The notes under the pieces are model-generated. The model saw only the letters and a list, made by a program, of their open reading frames with translations, was not told where the DNA came from and did not search any database. From contig FJOG01000013.1 of the NCBI GenBank assembly GCA_900073065.1, positions 957,227 to 1,021,226 of the forward strand: a stretch of 64,000 nt of DNA. The letters are read 5' to 3'. The DNA comes from Phialocephala subalpina. Its lineage: Eukaryota > Ascomycota > Leotiomycetes > Helotiales > Mollisiaceae. A program made the position numbers and the translations under genes. Of this stretch, positions 23,473 through 35,021 are shown in pieces (the stretch's first letter is position 1; each line of letters begins with the position of its first letter).

Positions 23473-23701
23473 ATGTTATTTTTATCTACATAGGGTATTT
23501 TCTAGTGCCTCCTGGGTTCTATTTAGATTTTTTGGTTTTGATCTCCCTGATTTTGGAAGGCGGTGATTAGCTGATGCGGTAGGTGAGGCACGATGGAGGA
23601 TGGGGAAGGAGCAAAGCATGCCGTCAAAATCATCGATTCATTTCATGTGCAGTACGCCTGTACTCTACATTTGCCAATTCATGTTGGCTGGTATCCATAT
23701 A

Positions 23702-26700
23702 TTACAACTTTTGGTCATCGGGTCCATCTTCTGCCTCAAACCCCTCCTTAATCTCTTCCTCAATCTCCTCTTCGTCTTCTGGACCAAGATATCCATCACC
23801 ATCAACATACCCCTCTTCTTCCTCATTGCCATCAACCACTCCTGGAGTATCTTGCGTAATGAGTTCTCCCAAGCCACGCTCAGCACGCAGTTGCTGGATC
23901 TTTGAATTCGTCATTTCGAAGACGTACTGCCCTAGATGCTCCAATCCTTCCATTTGTGTCTGTCCTGGAACGTCTTTGCCTTCTTCCTCGCTCAGTATTC
24001 TGTTGCTTGGCCATAGTTCTCCTGTCACTAGCTGTAGCTTGTCTGGACGTTGTAAGAGGATGTCGAAAGCTTGACGAAGCTCGAAGCATGATTCGAAGAT
24101 GGCGCGACGACCGAGTATGTATAGACCGAGACGGGCACGGGAGAGGGCGACTGTTAATCGGCGGATGTCTCGCAGGTAGCCGACACGGGATGTGCGCGTG
24201 AGTGAGAGGATGACATCTAATCTCATGTTAGCAAGGTATTTCAGAAGCGAGGACGTGTCGAAAACTTACAATCATTCTGCTCTCCCTGATACTTATCCAC
24301 CGTGGTAACAATTTGCGGGAGACCAAACAGCGGATTCTTCGCACATCGATGCGCAAGCACATCCTTGATCAATGCCCTTTGACCTGCGTAGGTGGCCAGA
24401 ATGCTGATCTTTTCGGCTGGATAGCCAAGCAATCGCATATACTGGTAAATCGCAACCGCATATTCTGCCTCACCCAAATTTTGGATGAAGTGCGGTGTGG
24501 GCTCTGACTCGCCTTTGCCTTTGTAATCTGGGACTCCGATGAACTGATAGTCGTATTTGAAGCCGGCGTTCGCGGTAATGAACTCTTGCGCTGTAGAGAC
24601 AACGGGGAGGCTTCCCAGGTTCTGGTATCTCCAAGAGTAAAGTGATGCGATGGACGGACGAGCACGACCTTGCTGATCGAGATTGATGGTGGGAACACCT
24701 AGGCGGACGAGCCTAGAGAAGAGGGATTGTTCGAGGTTTGCGTACTGGCGGAAAGCAAGATTCTGGATGACAGGGGAGTTCTGGAAATGGTCGCCACAGA
24801 GAACAACTCGTTGTAATGGCATTTGACCATTCTTTGGGTTCTGGAGCGCCAGTGGAATGAAGTTCTCAATTTCTGTGATTTGGGCAGCTTCTTCCATGAT
24901 GACATTGTCGTAATGGAAGCCAAGTGTTGCGATCTCCCTTCTTCTCATAGCTGCGTGTGTGGATGTCATAGCAATAATTCGGGCCTCGTTAGTGAGAAGG
25001 TAGTTGGCCTTGTCTCGGTCTCTCCTCAGGATCTCGAACGGACGTACATCCGCAAGTTCCGTGAAAATCTTCCGTACGTGATGATAGCAGCCATTGGCAA
25101 TATCGACCACGGTATCCTTGTCTGCATCTGGTGGAAAGAGGGGCTGGAGGGCGTTCGAAAAGTAGTAGTGAAAGGGGAAGGATGACATAATTGCCTCTGC
25201 TGTTGCATCGGACGTCTTGGAGACTTCTTCAAATCGTGTCCAGGCGGGCTCGACATAGACAGAGTTAAAGTAACCAGCTGTCTCAGCAGAGGCACCATGT
25301 GCACCTGGAGCTCCGAAATTGGCTGCGAGGCGATCAACCTCTCGCAGATACCCATCACGATTCTCCAAGAACGATTCAACTCTACCATGCTTGCTGAAGT
25401 TTGCTTCTGTGTCCAGCTCTTCCTCGCCATGACCAAGTCGGAGGAGATGACGCTCATCGATATCCAAAGCAACAATCTTTTGGAAGAGCTGGTTGAGAGC
25501 TTGATTACTATGTGCGATCAAGAGTGTCCGTTGCTCTGGAAAGTTGTGATAGATATTATTGATGATCTGTGTCGCGACATCAGTCTTTCCAGTTCCCGGA
25601 GGACCGACAATTACTGTCAATCCTGGTTGTGTTCCGGAGATGACCGCATCAACTTGTGTAGGAGTGAACCGAACTTGGTTTAGTTTCGGCGCATCCATGG
25701 GATACGGCCCTGTGTTCGGTGGCTTGTATGTTGAGATTTGAACTGCTTGTGGCGCAGCTGCGGGTGGTGCTGGCTCTGCATCGCGACGTCTCTTCTTTGA
25801 TGGCTTCATGGGAGCAGCCTCTTCAGCTTTGGGAGCTGACTGAAGCACATATGGTGGGCCAAAGCTACCCTCCACATCATCACTTGGCTCCAGTGTCTTC
25901 CCCGGTAAGCTCTCTATGAGATGTTGCCAGTCCAGGAATGTGTCTCTGTAATCAATCTTCTTGATCGCGTTGGAGAGATGCGTGTAGGTCGCCCCAGCTG
26001 GGTCTCCATATCCGAGGAAGACCTCATGCAGCCACGACGCCAAAGGCACATCCGACAGAGTCAAACTTTGAATTGACTCCAATATGGGCTTAAAGTTGTT
26101 TTCTCTGCCTCTTCTGCGTACTATGAGATTCATGCCCTCATAGATATCTGGCTTGCCCCTGGACACTCGATCCATGTCTTCTTTGTATACTGCTGCATCA
26201 ATCTTGACTTGTAACCTCCGTAGTCGTGGTCGACCATAGCTGTTTTGTCTGTCCTGGTCTCGCAGCGAACGTCCCTTCTCGTCCAGTACTTGGGTAACCT
26301 CAGCCGCCCTGAGGTATCTCAAGCCGATTTTTTGTGCATCGGATGGTATTTCGCCGCCATTTGTGATCATATTCGAATTATCTGGGCCTTGGACAGCCAG
26401 TAGGAAGATAACATCATCAGGCCGGAGTGTTTCCCATTCTTGTCTCACGTTATCAGCTAGACGGCTGACATCTAGAGCTATCTCTGCACGGACAGCTGAG
26501 GGCTTGTCACTGCCAACTAGAGGTGGCACTACTTCCAATATTCTAGGCAGAATTAGTTTCAAGCCGGAAGAGTGGATCGAAACACTTACGAAGGTTTGCT
26601 TATAGGCAGTGCCATTCTGGAGTATCCGTCGAAATTCGTTTTGCCTGCTCGGTTTGTCGAAGGTCGTAATCTCTTGATAACGTCTTCGACATGGTTTCTA

Positions 26701-28301
26701 ATCTCATAGAATGATTCGCAGCGATGTAAAATGAACGACCTCCAGAGAAAATCTCCAACTGTGAGGTATTGGAGATTCAGCTTAGGGATCGCAAGAGGTT
26801 CCGAACCATTGTAGCTGTCATTTCTCAAGAGTGTCGGCTCGAAGAGGGTGAGTTCGGTAGGTAATATGCTAAGATCACGAGCAGTTTCCTGGAAGGTTTT
26901 ACGCTTCTCGTGGCCAGAGAGTAACACTTCTGTAAGGAATCTCCTGTCTGCAACTACATGAGTGGAAGAGGGATACGACGTGCGGAATTCAAGAAGTTCA
27001 CAGAGCTGGGTGACTTCCTCATCGGTGAGGGCTTCTAGATGTCCCTCGAGCTCTGAACGCTTATCGATGGAGCCGTAGTTCGATAACGCGAGGATGGTCA
27101 ACTTTTCCTTGAAGTGTTTCAGTGCAGTCCGTTGTAGTGAAGCAAGAGTAGCACAATGCTTCTCATATGCTTCAGTTCTAGTGTGCTGAATGCCCGTATG
27201 ATCATCGATGGAGAAGTATGTATAATGCTTCAGCAATGCATATAGGTCCCTCAGCAGGCTGTTGTCCTCATCGTTAAAGGCTGGGGATAATCTGATGGCT
27301 GACAGAATGTTTAGATCTTGAAGAAGCGTGTTGACATATCTTCTGGTAGGCAATTGACTTTGTAAATCGGATAGAAACTCAACGAATCGTTCGCAATATC
27401 GGATGTTTTCTAACAGCTTGTCAGACCTTGCAGCATCGAAAAATAGGGGGAAATCTTACCAGACTTGCTCTTCTCATTATAGAGCTGGTTCAAGAAATCT
27501 AGAACCAAAGTGAACAGCCAGGCCCGCTCGAATCGAAGCCGAGGTTTCGTCTCTTCGTCAGCGGCGTCATAACGTTTCGCCGCCGCCCTCCATGCCTTTC
27601 TTAATTGCACACTCTGATCAAGCTTCCGCTCGCGTTTCTTCTCGGTGGACATGTTATGCCATACGGAGATTGACACCAGAGGAGCACATTCTTTCCTCAC
27701 TATCCCACTATCCAGCGACTGGAATGATGTGATTACGAAACAAAGGAGGTAGGTGCGGATGGTAGGAGACAATGTCGTATCTAGTGTCATTGACAACACT
27801 CGGCGGAATAACCCAGAGAACTCGGCTGAATTGTCTGTGAAGATGTCTACTCTTTATTAGCGAAGCCCAAACACTGTATGATCGAACGACACTTACCCCA
27901 TACTGGTAGATGTTCCCTCGTCTTGACGTTGGCAATCAGAACAATTAACAGGATATGGATGTTCGAAGAGTCCTCTGAGAAGCCTGGCCATAAATAGCTA
28001 TAGCTGAGGTTAGCAACAGTTGAAGAATGCGCCAGGACAACTCGTACCTTTCGAGGATCTGCAGATTCTCCAAGACCAAGAGGGACTTGAACGGAAACCC
28101 ATCCTTCTCAAGGACCTCCCATATTTCATTCTTCAAAACATCCTGCTTGACCTTGACCTTCGTGGTCTTCTTCGTCTTCTTCAACCAATGCGTTTTGGCA
28201 AGCTGCGCAAAGCCATCGTCTCCCTCCACATCTGCGACTGTCGGCCTGGCACCTTCCACTTCAGACTTCGCTGCTTCCTTGACTCTCGTCGTCGGCGCCA
28301 T
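23702..28301 (-). CDS. cwf11: Aquarius/Cwf11-type spliceosomal RNA helicase (intron-binding protein)
   Basis: Six exons (28301-28048, 28003-27897, 27846-27460, 27409-26590, 26542-24270, 24216-23702) join in phase to 1451 aa, close to human AQR (about 1485). The N-terminal half is the helical ARM-like region: LWPGFSEDSSNIHILLIVLI, REHLPVW, then ENIRYCERFVEFLSDLQSQ and LPTRRYVNTLLQDLN, all typical of AQR. The SF1 helicase core begins near residue 820: FTPTQVDAVISG (Q motif), GPPGTGKTDV (Walker A, about residue 835), VIMEEAAQITE (motif II, about 1072), DQQGRARPSI, TVDKYQGEQND (motif V) and LTVALSRARLGLYILG (motif VI). The tail is acidic. AQR is part of the intron-binding complex of activated spliceosomes and links splicing to snoRNP assembly. 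A basic/charged N-terminus suits nuclear location. It shares a short divergent promoter with THOC1. Confidence 0.95.
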
Positions 28302-28569
28302 TGTAGTTGTAATATGCCACCAAATGTGCAGCGCGGCTTGTGAAGTCTCGATTTATTTACCTGTTCATGCGACGCGATTTAGAGGTCACGTGTTGATAAA
28401 AATTTAAGCTCCGAGCTCAAAATGGCGCTAATGCAGGCCAGAGCCTTGCCATTGTTTCTAGGAAAGGCAGCGCGAGGAGTGACCTTTCAACAAAGCGCAA
28501 CCTCTCTCTCATGATCACTCGACAGTCGCCAAACTCTTCTCTGCGCATAAATTGCGCTCGACGGCAGCC
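28302..28569. promoter_or_regulatory. divergent promoter of Aquarius and THOC1-GUK genes
   Basis: Only 268 nt separate the two divergent start codons. Both products act on nascent pre-mRNA (splicing and mRNP export), so one bidirectional promoter may coordinate them. That is inference from spacing. A CACGTG E-box is present at 28388-28393. Confidence 0.5.
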
Positions 28570-31329
28570 ATGGAAGGCCACGATGTGCAAGCCGTCGACG
28601 AATTTCGGGGGCTGATGGAGGAGATGCTGGAAAAGGCGCACGAGGTCAAACAGACCGACACGATCGATCCTCCATTGAACAAGAGCGACCTGGCAGAGTC
28701 GTTCGAACGAGTCCTTTCCATCTTTCCCTCTACTGTCTCTGCCGATTTCAAGAAGCATGTCATCGAGACAGCGATTCGGCCTATATTCTACAACCTACTG
28801 GTGAGACAACATCGGTACGGACGAACGAATACATATCTAACCTCCCATAGGCCACTACATCTATTGATTCGCCCGCCTTTGTGAAATTATGGAATCTCTT
28901 TGATATCATATCGATCCTCTCCGATGATGAGCATACCGAATCTGGTCTCTTGTTCTGGCTTGTGGAGGAACTCCTTGATAGCCAGACTCTTGCCGGATGC
29001 CGGAAGATTTTCGACTACTTAGAGTCAAGGAGAGAACGAATTACGGCTAAACATTTCCAATCGAAGAACTTAGTGATCCTGAGAAGCTGCAACGAACTGC
29101 TTCGACGACTTTCTCGGGCTGAAGATACAGCTTTTTGTGGACGAGTCTTCATATTCTTGTTCCAAAGCTTTCCATTAGGAGACAGAAGTTCCGTCAATCT
29201 GCGTGGCGAATATCATACAGAGAATATTACAGCCTTCGAGCAACTACCTCCCAAGGAGGCTACACCTACTGCGATGGAAGTGGATTCAGATGCCAACCTG
29301 AAGCCCCCAATGCCAGAAGTGAAGGTTACGAATGGAACTGGTAGAAGGCTATCCGAGGAGCCAACGACTGGTACCAAAGGTGTGACATTCTCCAAAGCCG
29401 AGAAACCAATGCCCTCGGACGAATTATATCCCATTTTCTGGGCGTTGCAGCAAAACTTCAGCCAGCCCAAGAGACTTTTCGACTCAAAACACCCAGAGTA
29501 CTTCGCAAGTCTCAAGTCTGGACTCAAGGCTACGATGGCCGTGTTCAAGTCTGTGCAAGCAGAGAATTCTGGACGTCCTACGAAGATCGCCGAAGAAAGT
29601 AAGAAAGGCACGAAGCGGAAGCGAAGTCAGGGGGGCGAAGACTTGGCTGATGCATACAATCCTAAATATCTGACAAGTCCGGATCTGTTCGAGTTAGAGG
29701 TATGGATATGGCATATCTTACAACACCGAACTCCACTGACATAAACTTCTAGATCAGCGACCTAGTGTTTCGAAGGAACATATTAGTCCAAGTTCTCATT
29801 ATCTTGGAGTTCCTGCTGCATCTCAGCGCCAAAGCGAAAGAAAAGCTATCCAAAGCCTCGCTTCCTGATAATGCGAACAAGTCTGTTATGTACGCTGATT
29901 GGACTCTGAGTGAAGAAGATGTGAGTGTCCTGAATCTCCTATCAAAGATTGCTAACTTGTTAGACCACATTCACTGACAGCTATTAGACGAAATGGGCAA
30001 TTGAAACGAAACTTTCTGTTGCAGACTATTTGAAGCAAGGATACGAAGGTCCATTTTTCCTTCGCATGATAGAAACTGTTCTTTCGAGAGACAAGAACTG
30101 GGCTCGTTGGAAAGTTGAGAACTGTCCCTCGATAGCTCGACCTGCAATTGCGCCGGATGAGTACGCCTCCGCGAAATCTGCAGCCCGGAGAACTACCAGC
30201 AAGCGAGTTAAGCTCAACTCTGGGGGAACTTTAGACCTGAAGTTTCTTTCAGACGGAGACGGTCGCAGCAATCTTGACAGGCTGAAGGACAGTTCCAGGT
30301 ATTCAGTTCCAGCGATCAAAATCTACGAAGCGGGGATTCTAGACGACGACTTCGACATCGACCGCGCCGAAGACACGGAGGCAAAACAACCACATATCGA
30401 AGCTAAAGCTAGCAAGAGCTGGCGAGCACTCCGAATCGCAACTACGAGCAAACTCGTCGCTTTCGACAAAATCGAGAATTCCGAAAAGATCGACGACATT
30501 TTCAAAGACGATCCCAAACCCGAAGAGCCTGTCGCGACCATCGAACAAGAGCCAGAAGCCATGGATACCGATACCATTCATCCTACAGATCGACGCCCAA
30601 TTGTCGTCTCAGGTCCGAGCGGTGTCGGCAAGGGCACGCTCCTCAAGATGCTGATGGACAAACACCCAAAGGTTTTCGGCAGAAAGACTTCCCACACTAC
30701 AAGAGCACCCCGCGAAGGTGAAATCCATGGTCAACACTACTACTTTGTCACCAAGGAGGAGTACGATGTCATGCGTGATGGTGATCAGTACTTGGAGCTC
30801 AACAACTTCAACGGCAATGACTACGGTACAAGCAAGAAGGTGGTTGAGAGCATCATTGCACAAGGCAAGGTCCCGGTCATGGAGATGGATTATCACGTAA
30901 GTCATCTTCTCAGCTTTACATATTTTCTTGTGCTGACAACTACAACAGGGCATCCAGCAACTCAAGGACCAGGGATATGCCGCCCGGTTCATCTTCCTTG
31001 CCCCGCCAGATATCCCCACACTCGAGCAACGCCTTCAGCGAAGAGGTTCCGATGAAGCTGAGAAGATCCAACAACGACTTGAGATCGCGGAGAAAGAGAT
31101 CGAGCAGTCGAAGGTTGGAGGCTTCCATGATACGGTTATCGTCAACGATGATTTAGAAGTTTCCTACAAGGCTTTAGAGGACTATGTCTTTGGTCGAGAA
31201 GAGAGCAACGAGGCAGCTGCAGGAGTCCCGGTTGCTGTGATTGAGGAGAAAGTCGAGGATGGCACTGCAGCTGTCATGGAGAACAACGAAGCCAATGCTG
31301 CCCTTGTGACTGAGGATGCTACTCAGTAG
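28570..31329 (+). CDS. THO complex subunit 1 (Hpr1/THOC1) fused to guanylate kinase
   Basis: Five exons (28570-28800, 28851-29699, 29753-29920, 29988-30896, 30949-31329) join in phase to 845 aa. The start lies in a GCAGCCATGG context. Residues 1 to about 590 are THOC1/Hpr1: LWNLFDIISILSDDEHTESG, DLVFRRNILVQVLIILEFLL, KSVMYADWTLSEEDTKWAIE and SKSWRALRIATTSKLVAFDK. THOC1 belongs to the THO/TREX complex that couples transcription to mRNP export. After a short acidic linker, residues about 620-820 form a complete guanylate kinase: RRPIVVSGPSGVGKGTLL (P-loop), KTSHTTRAPREGEI and HYYF (GMP site), ELNNFNGNDYGTSK, then FIFLAPPDIPTLEQRLQRRG (lid). That enzyme phosphorylates GMP with ATP. No stop or intron separates the halves. 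Met608 (ATG at 30561, GAAGCCATGG context) could start a separate kinase, so one mRNA might give two products. Confidence 0.88.
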
Positions 31330-31558
31330 AGAAATCACACCGATCATTGAATTTAGCTGTACCTGTACATTATGCGGCGTTTCCAGGAGTGTCACGATCC
31401 CATCATGCATAGCGAGGATTTTCGGAAATAGACCATGTCATAAGATGACATCGATGATTGCAAATATGAAGCACGACAATTTCCACAAATGCTCTTGTGA
31501 GACATCTTGATTATTTGTCTCTAGAAAGGTCACACCTATATACACAGAGACGGTCTAT

Positions 31559-32939
31559 CTAATCAACCAACTTGCCACCCCAAGCCTCGACCCCCTCCCA
31601 AGTAGGATAATCCGTATACCCAATCGTTCTATCCTCGAATGGTCCATAGAACCTCGATCGATCGTATTGATTCAACGTCTTTCCTTCCTTCAACCTCTCT
31701 ACCAAATCCGGTGTAGAAAGGAACAATCGACCGATAGCAAAAGCGTCATACGTCCCATCTTCAAGGACACCCCAAACGTTCTTGCTATTCCAGCCTCCGG
31801 CAGTGAAGAAAGGTGTTCCGCCAAAGATATTGCGGAAGAAGTCGAGGGAGATGTCGGACATGCCCCATGATTCTAAGACTAATGGGAATGTTAGCACCTT
31901 GATATTTGCAGCTCAAGGGTTGGAGGTAAGACTTACACTTATTCTTCTCCTCCAAGCTATGAACTTGCTCATATCTCGGCTCAACAAAATGCACATAACT
32001 CAAGTTATGTTTCTTCTTCAACTCCCTGCACAAATGTCCCCACGTCTCTAACCTCTGTAATCCTCTCGTCTGGTTGTAGAGGCCAAACGGACTTAATCTT
32101 ATGGCTACCTTGTTCTCGCCCACTGCTTTTACACACGATTCCACCACCTCCAACACGAAACGACAGCGCTTTTCTGGCGAACCTCCATAATCGTCTGTCC
32201 GCTTATTGATATTGCTGCTCAAGAACTGCTCAGGCAAATACCCATTCCCACCATGCAACTCCACACCATCAAACCCGCACTCTTCAACTGCTCGTCTCGC
32301 AGCCTTCGCATAATCACCAATCTGTTCTTTAATGCCCTCAACACTCAACTCGGTAGGCGGGAAATCCGCGTATCGGACCTGTTTACTCTCCCAAGGAGGT
32401 GGATAGGGATAGCATTCACCATCCTCATATGGAGTTGCGCTCGCACTGATTGTGGGAAGCCCAGTATGTTGAGGGATGGAAGCTCGTCCGGCGTTCCAGA
32501 GTTGGGCGTAGATATACCCTCCTTTTGCGTGTATAGCATCAACCACAGCTTTCCAGCCTGCTACTTGTTCGGGGCAAAAGAGGCCAGGAATACCTGGCAT
32601 GCCATTTCCGACAAGATTTGGCGGGAGACCTTCAGAGATGAGGAGTCCGCCGGATGTGGTTCGTTGGGTATAATATTCTACCATCAATGGGTCTGGGTAC
32701 CATACTCGGTTTGGATCTGAGGGTGTAGCGTTTGGGTTGAGAGGTAGTCCGCGATTGCGTGTCAGAGGAGCGAGGACGACTCGGTGTGAGAGGGTGAGTG
32801 TGCCGTTGCCAATTGTGAGTGTTGTGAAGACCTTGGATGCTGGGCCTTTGGGAGCTTCTTCTTTGGCTGAAATGCCGTTTCCTGGGAGAGCTGCCTCTTC
32901 GGCGGAGACTTTGGAAGGAGCGCGGAGGATTGAACCCAT
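31559..32939 (-). CDS. NADH:flavin oxidoreductase, Old Yellow Enzyme family
   Basis: Two exons (32939-31937 and 31878-31559) join in phase to 440 aa. It is a TIM-barrel FMN enzyme: VVLAPLTRNRGLPLNPNATP near residue 50, GGLLISEGLPPN, GYIYAQLWNAGRAS (beta-3/4) and VELHGGNGYLPEQFLSSNIN, where H and N of HGGN are the substrate-anchoring pair of the family and the Tyr after Gly corresponds to the usual proton donor. KRTDDYGGSPEKRCRF is the standard phosphate-loop approach. FTAGGW and AIGRLFLSTPDLV in exon 2 close the FMN site. The family reduces activated C=C bonds with NAD(P)H; the physiological substrate is unknown. The start is the ATG at 32939. Its leader contains a pyrimidine tract, seen on the plus strand as repeated GGAAA at about 32993-33018, a common fungal promoter feature. 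Confidence 0.9.
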
Positions 32940-33695
32940 TGTGACTTGGTTTGAGAACAGATTGGGGGACGAAGGATTAGAAGACAAGAAGAGAAGGAAA
33001 GGAAAGGAAAGGAAAGGGACGAACGTTCAATTAAAAAAAAAAGGTCGTACGCGTCAAGTCAAAACGTGCCTGCCAGGATTGCTGCAACTTTCAGACCCAG
33101 ACCGCGGCAGATATGTCAAGCAAACACTGTTTATCAACGAATCCCCATTTTCTGGTATTCCTGCCCCTCAAGCCTTGCTAGAAACACATCATCGAATATT
33201 CGGGGATTCTTCCACTCGCAGAAGTGGGCTATCCGTCCTTGATAACATCCTTATCGCTGGCCGTCCCGATGGAAGCTCATCGGAAGCCCGTCCGAAGATC
33301 TTGTGGACGAGTCATGTCACACTCTCCATGGCCATTCACCTTGTTGGCCTGAGTCGAGCACATAAACGGTGAGATGTCTAGCCACTGAGGTTTCCGATGT
33401 ACAGAGAAAATGATTGTGATGCATGAAGTCAGAAGGCTAAGTAAGGAAAACTCAGGGGCAAGGTTGACCAATGAGCACAGACTGTGGCTGCGAGGCTGGA
33501 GACGAGGCTGTGAGTCTCTTATCGATGACCAAAGTGGGTTGATAAGAGTGACATAAGGAGAGACGGTGAGGGGCAATGAGGGGTCATAATGCAGAAATGT
33601 TATGATCAATCGAATTTTGCTGTTCGGTATACATCCCGTAGCTTTCCTTTCGAAAAGTTATGATCTTTGAAGTTTTTGTCGAACTTTTCTCAAAA
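32940..33695. other. divergent intergenic region with GGAAA microsatellite
   Basis: About 750 nt between the divergent OYE and deaminase genes. The (GGAAA)n tract at roughly 32993-33018 and an A10 run at 33035 lie close to the OYE start. Nothing else is recognised. Confidence 0.45.
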
Positions 33696-34584
33696 ATGTT
33701 GTATCCTCTCTCGATCCTCAGCCTCGTGCTCCTCTTCCTCATACACCTCACTCATGGCTCTTCACATCAAAAGCACAGTCATGATTCCCAGCATCATCTT
33801 TCTCTCGATACAGATTCAATTTCATTCGAAACCCGAGCACATTGGATGAGAAAAGCCAATGCCGCACTCACCGAACTCGCTTCACCATGTCCGTTTGCTG
33901 CGTTCGGAACCGTGATCGTGAACCACACCGCAACATCAGAGGAATTTCCTCACGGAAAGTTGATCTGCTACAGCGTAAATCAGAATCAACGGGAAGGAAA
34001 TCCAACATTACATGGTATTCGTCTTCCAAACGTCTTCCACCACTTTCAACACAAGTTGGATGACCTCAAGCGAGAACGGACTAACATCAACCACAGGAGA
34101 AATCTCAGGAATAAACAACTGCTCGAAAATCCTCACCTCCGCCTCCGGACCCTACACTCTCACCCCAAAAGAAGCACTGATAGCGTTTCATTCTCTCACT
34201 CTATACACAAATGCTGAACCTTGTCCCATGGTACCTCCCCCACTCTTCCTCCCCTCCCCTAAATACCTCGCTAACCACCAAAAGTGCGCGTCAGCAATCC
34301 GCTGGTCAGGCTTCAAAGAATGCATCTTCGGCACCAGTATCTCAACCCTGATCTCAAAAGGCTGGTCACAAATCGACCTCTCAGCCGAAGAGGTGTTCGA
34401 GGAAGCTGGTGCTTTACCTGGAGCTACTAAGTTGATGGGAGGAGTTTTGAGTAACGAGACTGATCCTTGGTTTTCGTGGCAGTTTGATAGTGAGATTTCT
34501 TGTCCGAAGGGATGTGCGAGGAGTGGGAAAGAGGGGGAGGGGGTTTGTGAGCCCGTTGGGGAGGAGGGGAAGAGTAAGTTGTGA
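33696..34584 (+). CDS. secreted zinc-dependent nucleoside/cytosine-type deaminase
   Basis: Three exons (33696-34014, 34097-34230, 34285-34584) join in phase to 250 aa. Residues 1-21 (MLYPLSILSLVLLFLIHLTHG) form a typical signal peptide, so the product should enter the secretory route. The deaminase fold follows: HWMRKANAALTELASPCPFA, then FGTVIVNHTA. The zinc site is split by both introns: NPTLHG joins EISGINNC to make the H-G-E motif with catalytic Glu, and NAEPCPM joins CASAIRWSGF to make P-C-x2-C. Both match the CMP/dCMP and guanine-deaminase superfamily. The C-terminal third (GGVLSNETDPWFSWQFD and a few Cys) is found in secreted fungal relatives. Substrate is unknown. An in-frame ATG at 33660 would add 12 residues, but the signal peptide fits the ATG at 33696 better. 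It may scavenge extracellular nucleosides. Confidence 0.82.
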
Positions 34585-35021
34585 GTCGTAGTTGTGAGAG
34601 AATGAAAAGTATAATTTAATAGACATGAATACCAAGGACATGGCATACCAAAATCGGCTCTTCAAAAACATCTGAAAATGTCCCACGCTTCTCGGGACAA
34701 TCCGGAAATTTAAAAAAGCACTTTTCATTAGTCTATCTGCGTATTTTTGCTGTCCGAATGCATGCATGCATAACGGCGGGCTTGTGCCCAACGCACCTGC
34801 TCCATGAAATATGTTCATGGACAAATGCGGGTGTATGATCTGTGGTTGAAATCAACCAGAACTTCATCACAGAATAACTCAACGTCTCCATACCACCCAA
34901 TAACTCCAGTGAAAAACCATGCCTGCACCAACCATCAATAACGAGTAAGTAAGGTAAGCCCAACGCCAGAAATCATGCCAGAGCCCATTCAATATGAATG
35001 TCCCAGAAAAGCTGACGACTG
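34585..35021. other. convergent 3' intergenic region
   Basis: 437 nt between the convergent deaminase and F-box-like genes. It contains an alternating ATGCATGCATGC-like run at about 34758-34769. No gene is seen. Confidence 0.45.

Noticed and set aside
28417..28763. minus-strand frames of 82-113 codons in the Aquarius/THOC1 promoter
   Set aside because: They overlap exon 1 of THOC1 antisense; the sense exon has a good start, phase and homology.
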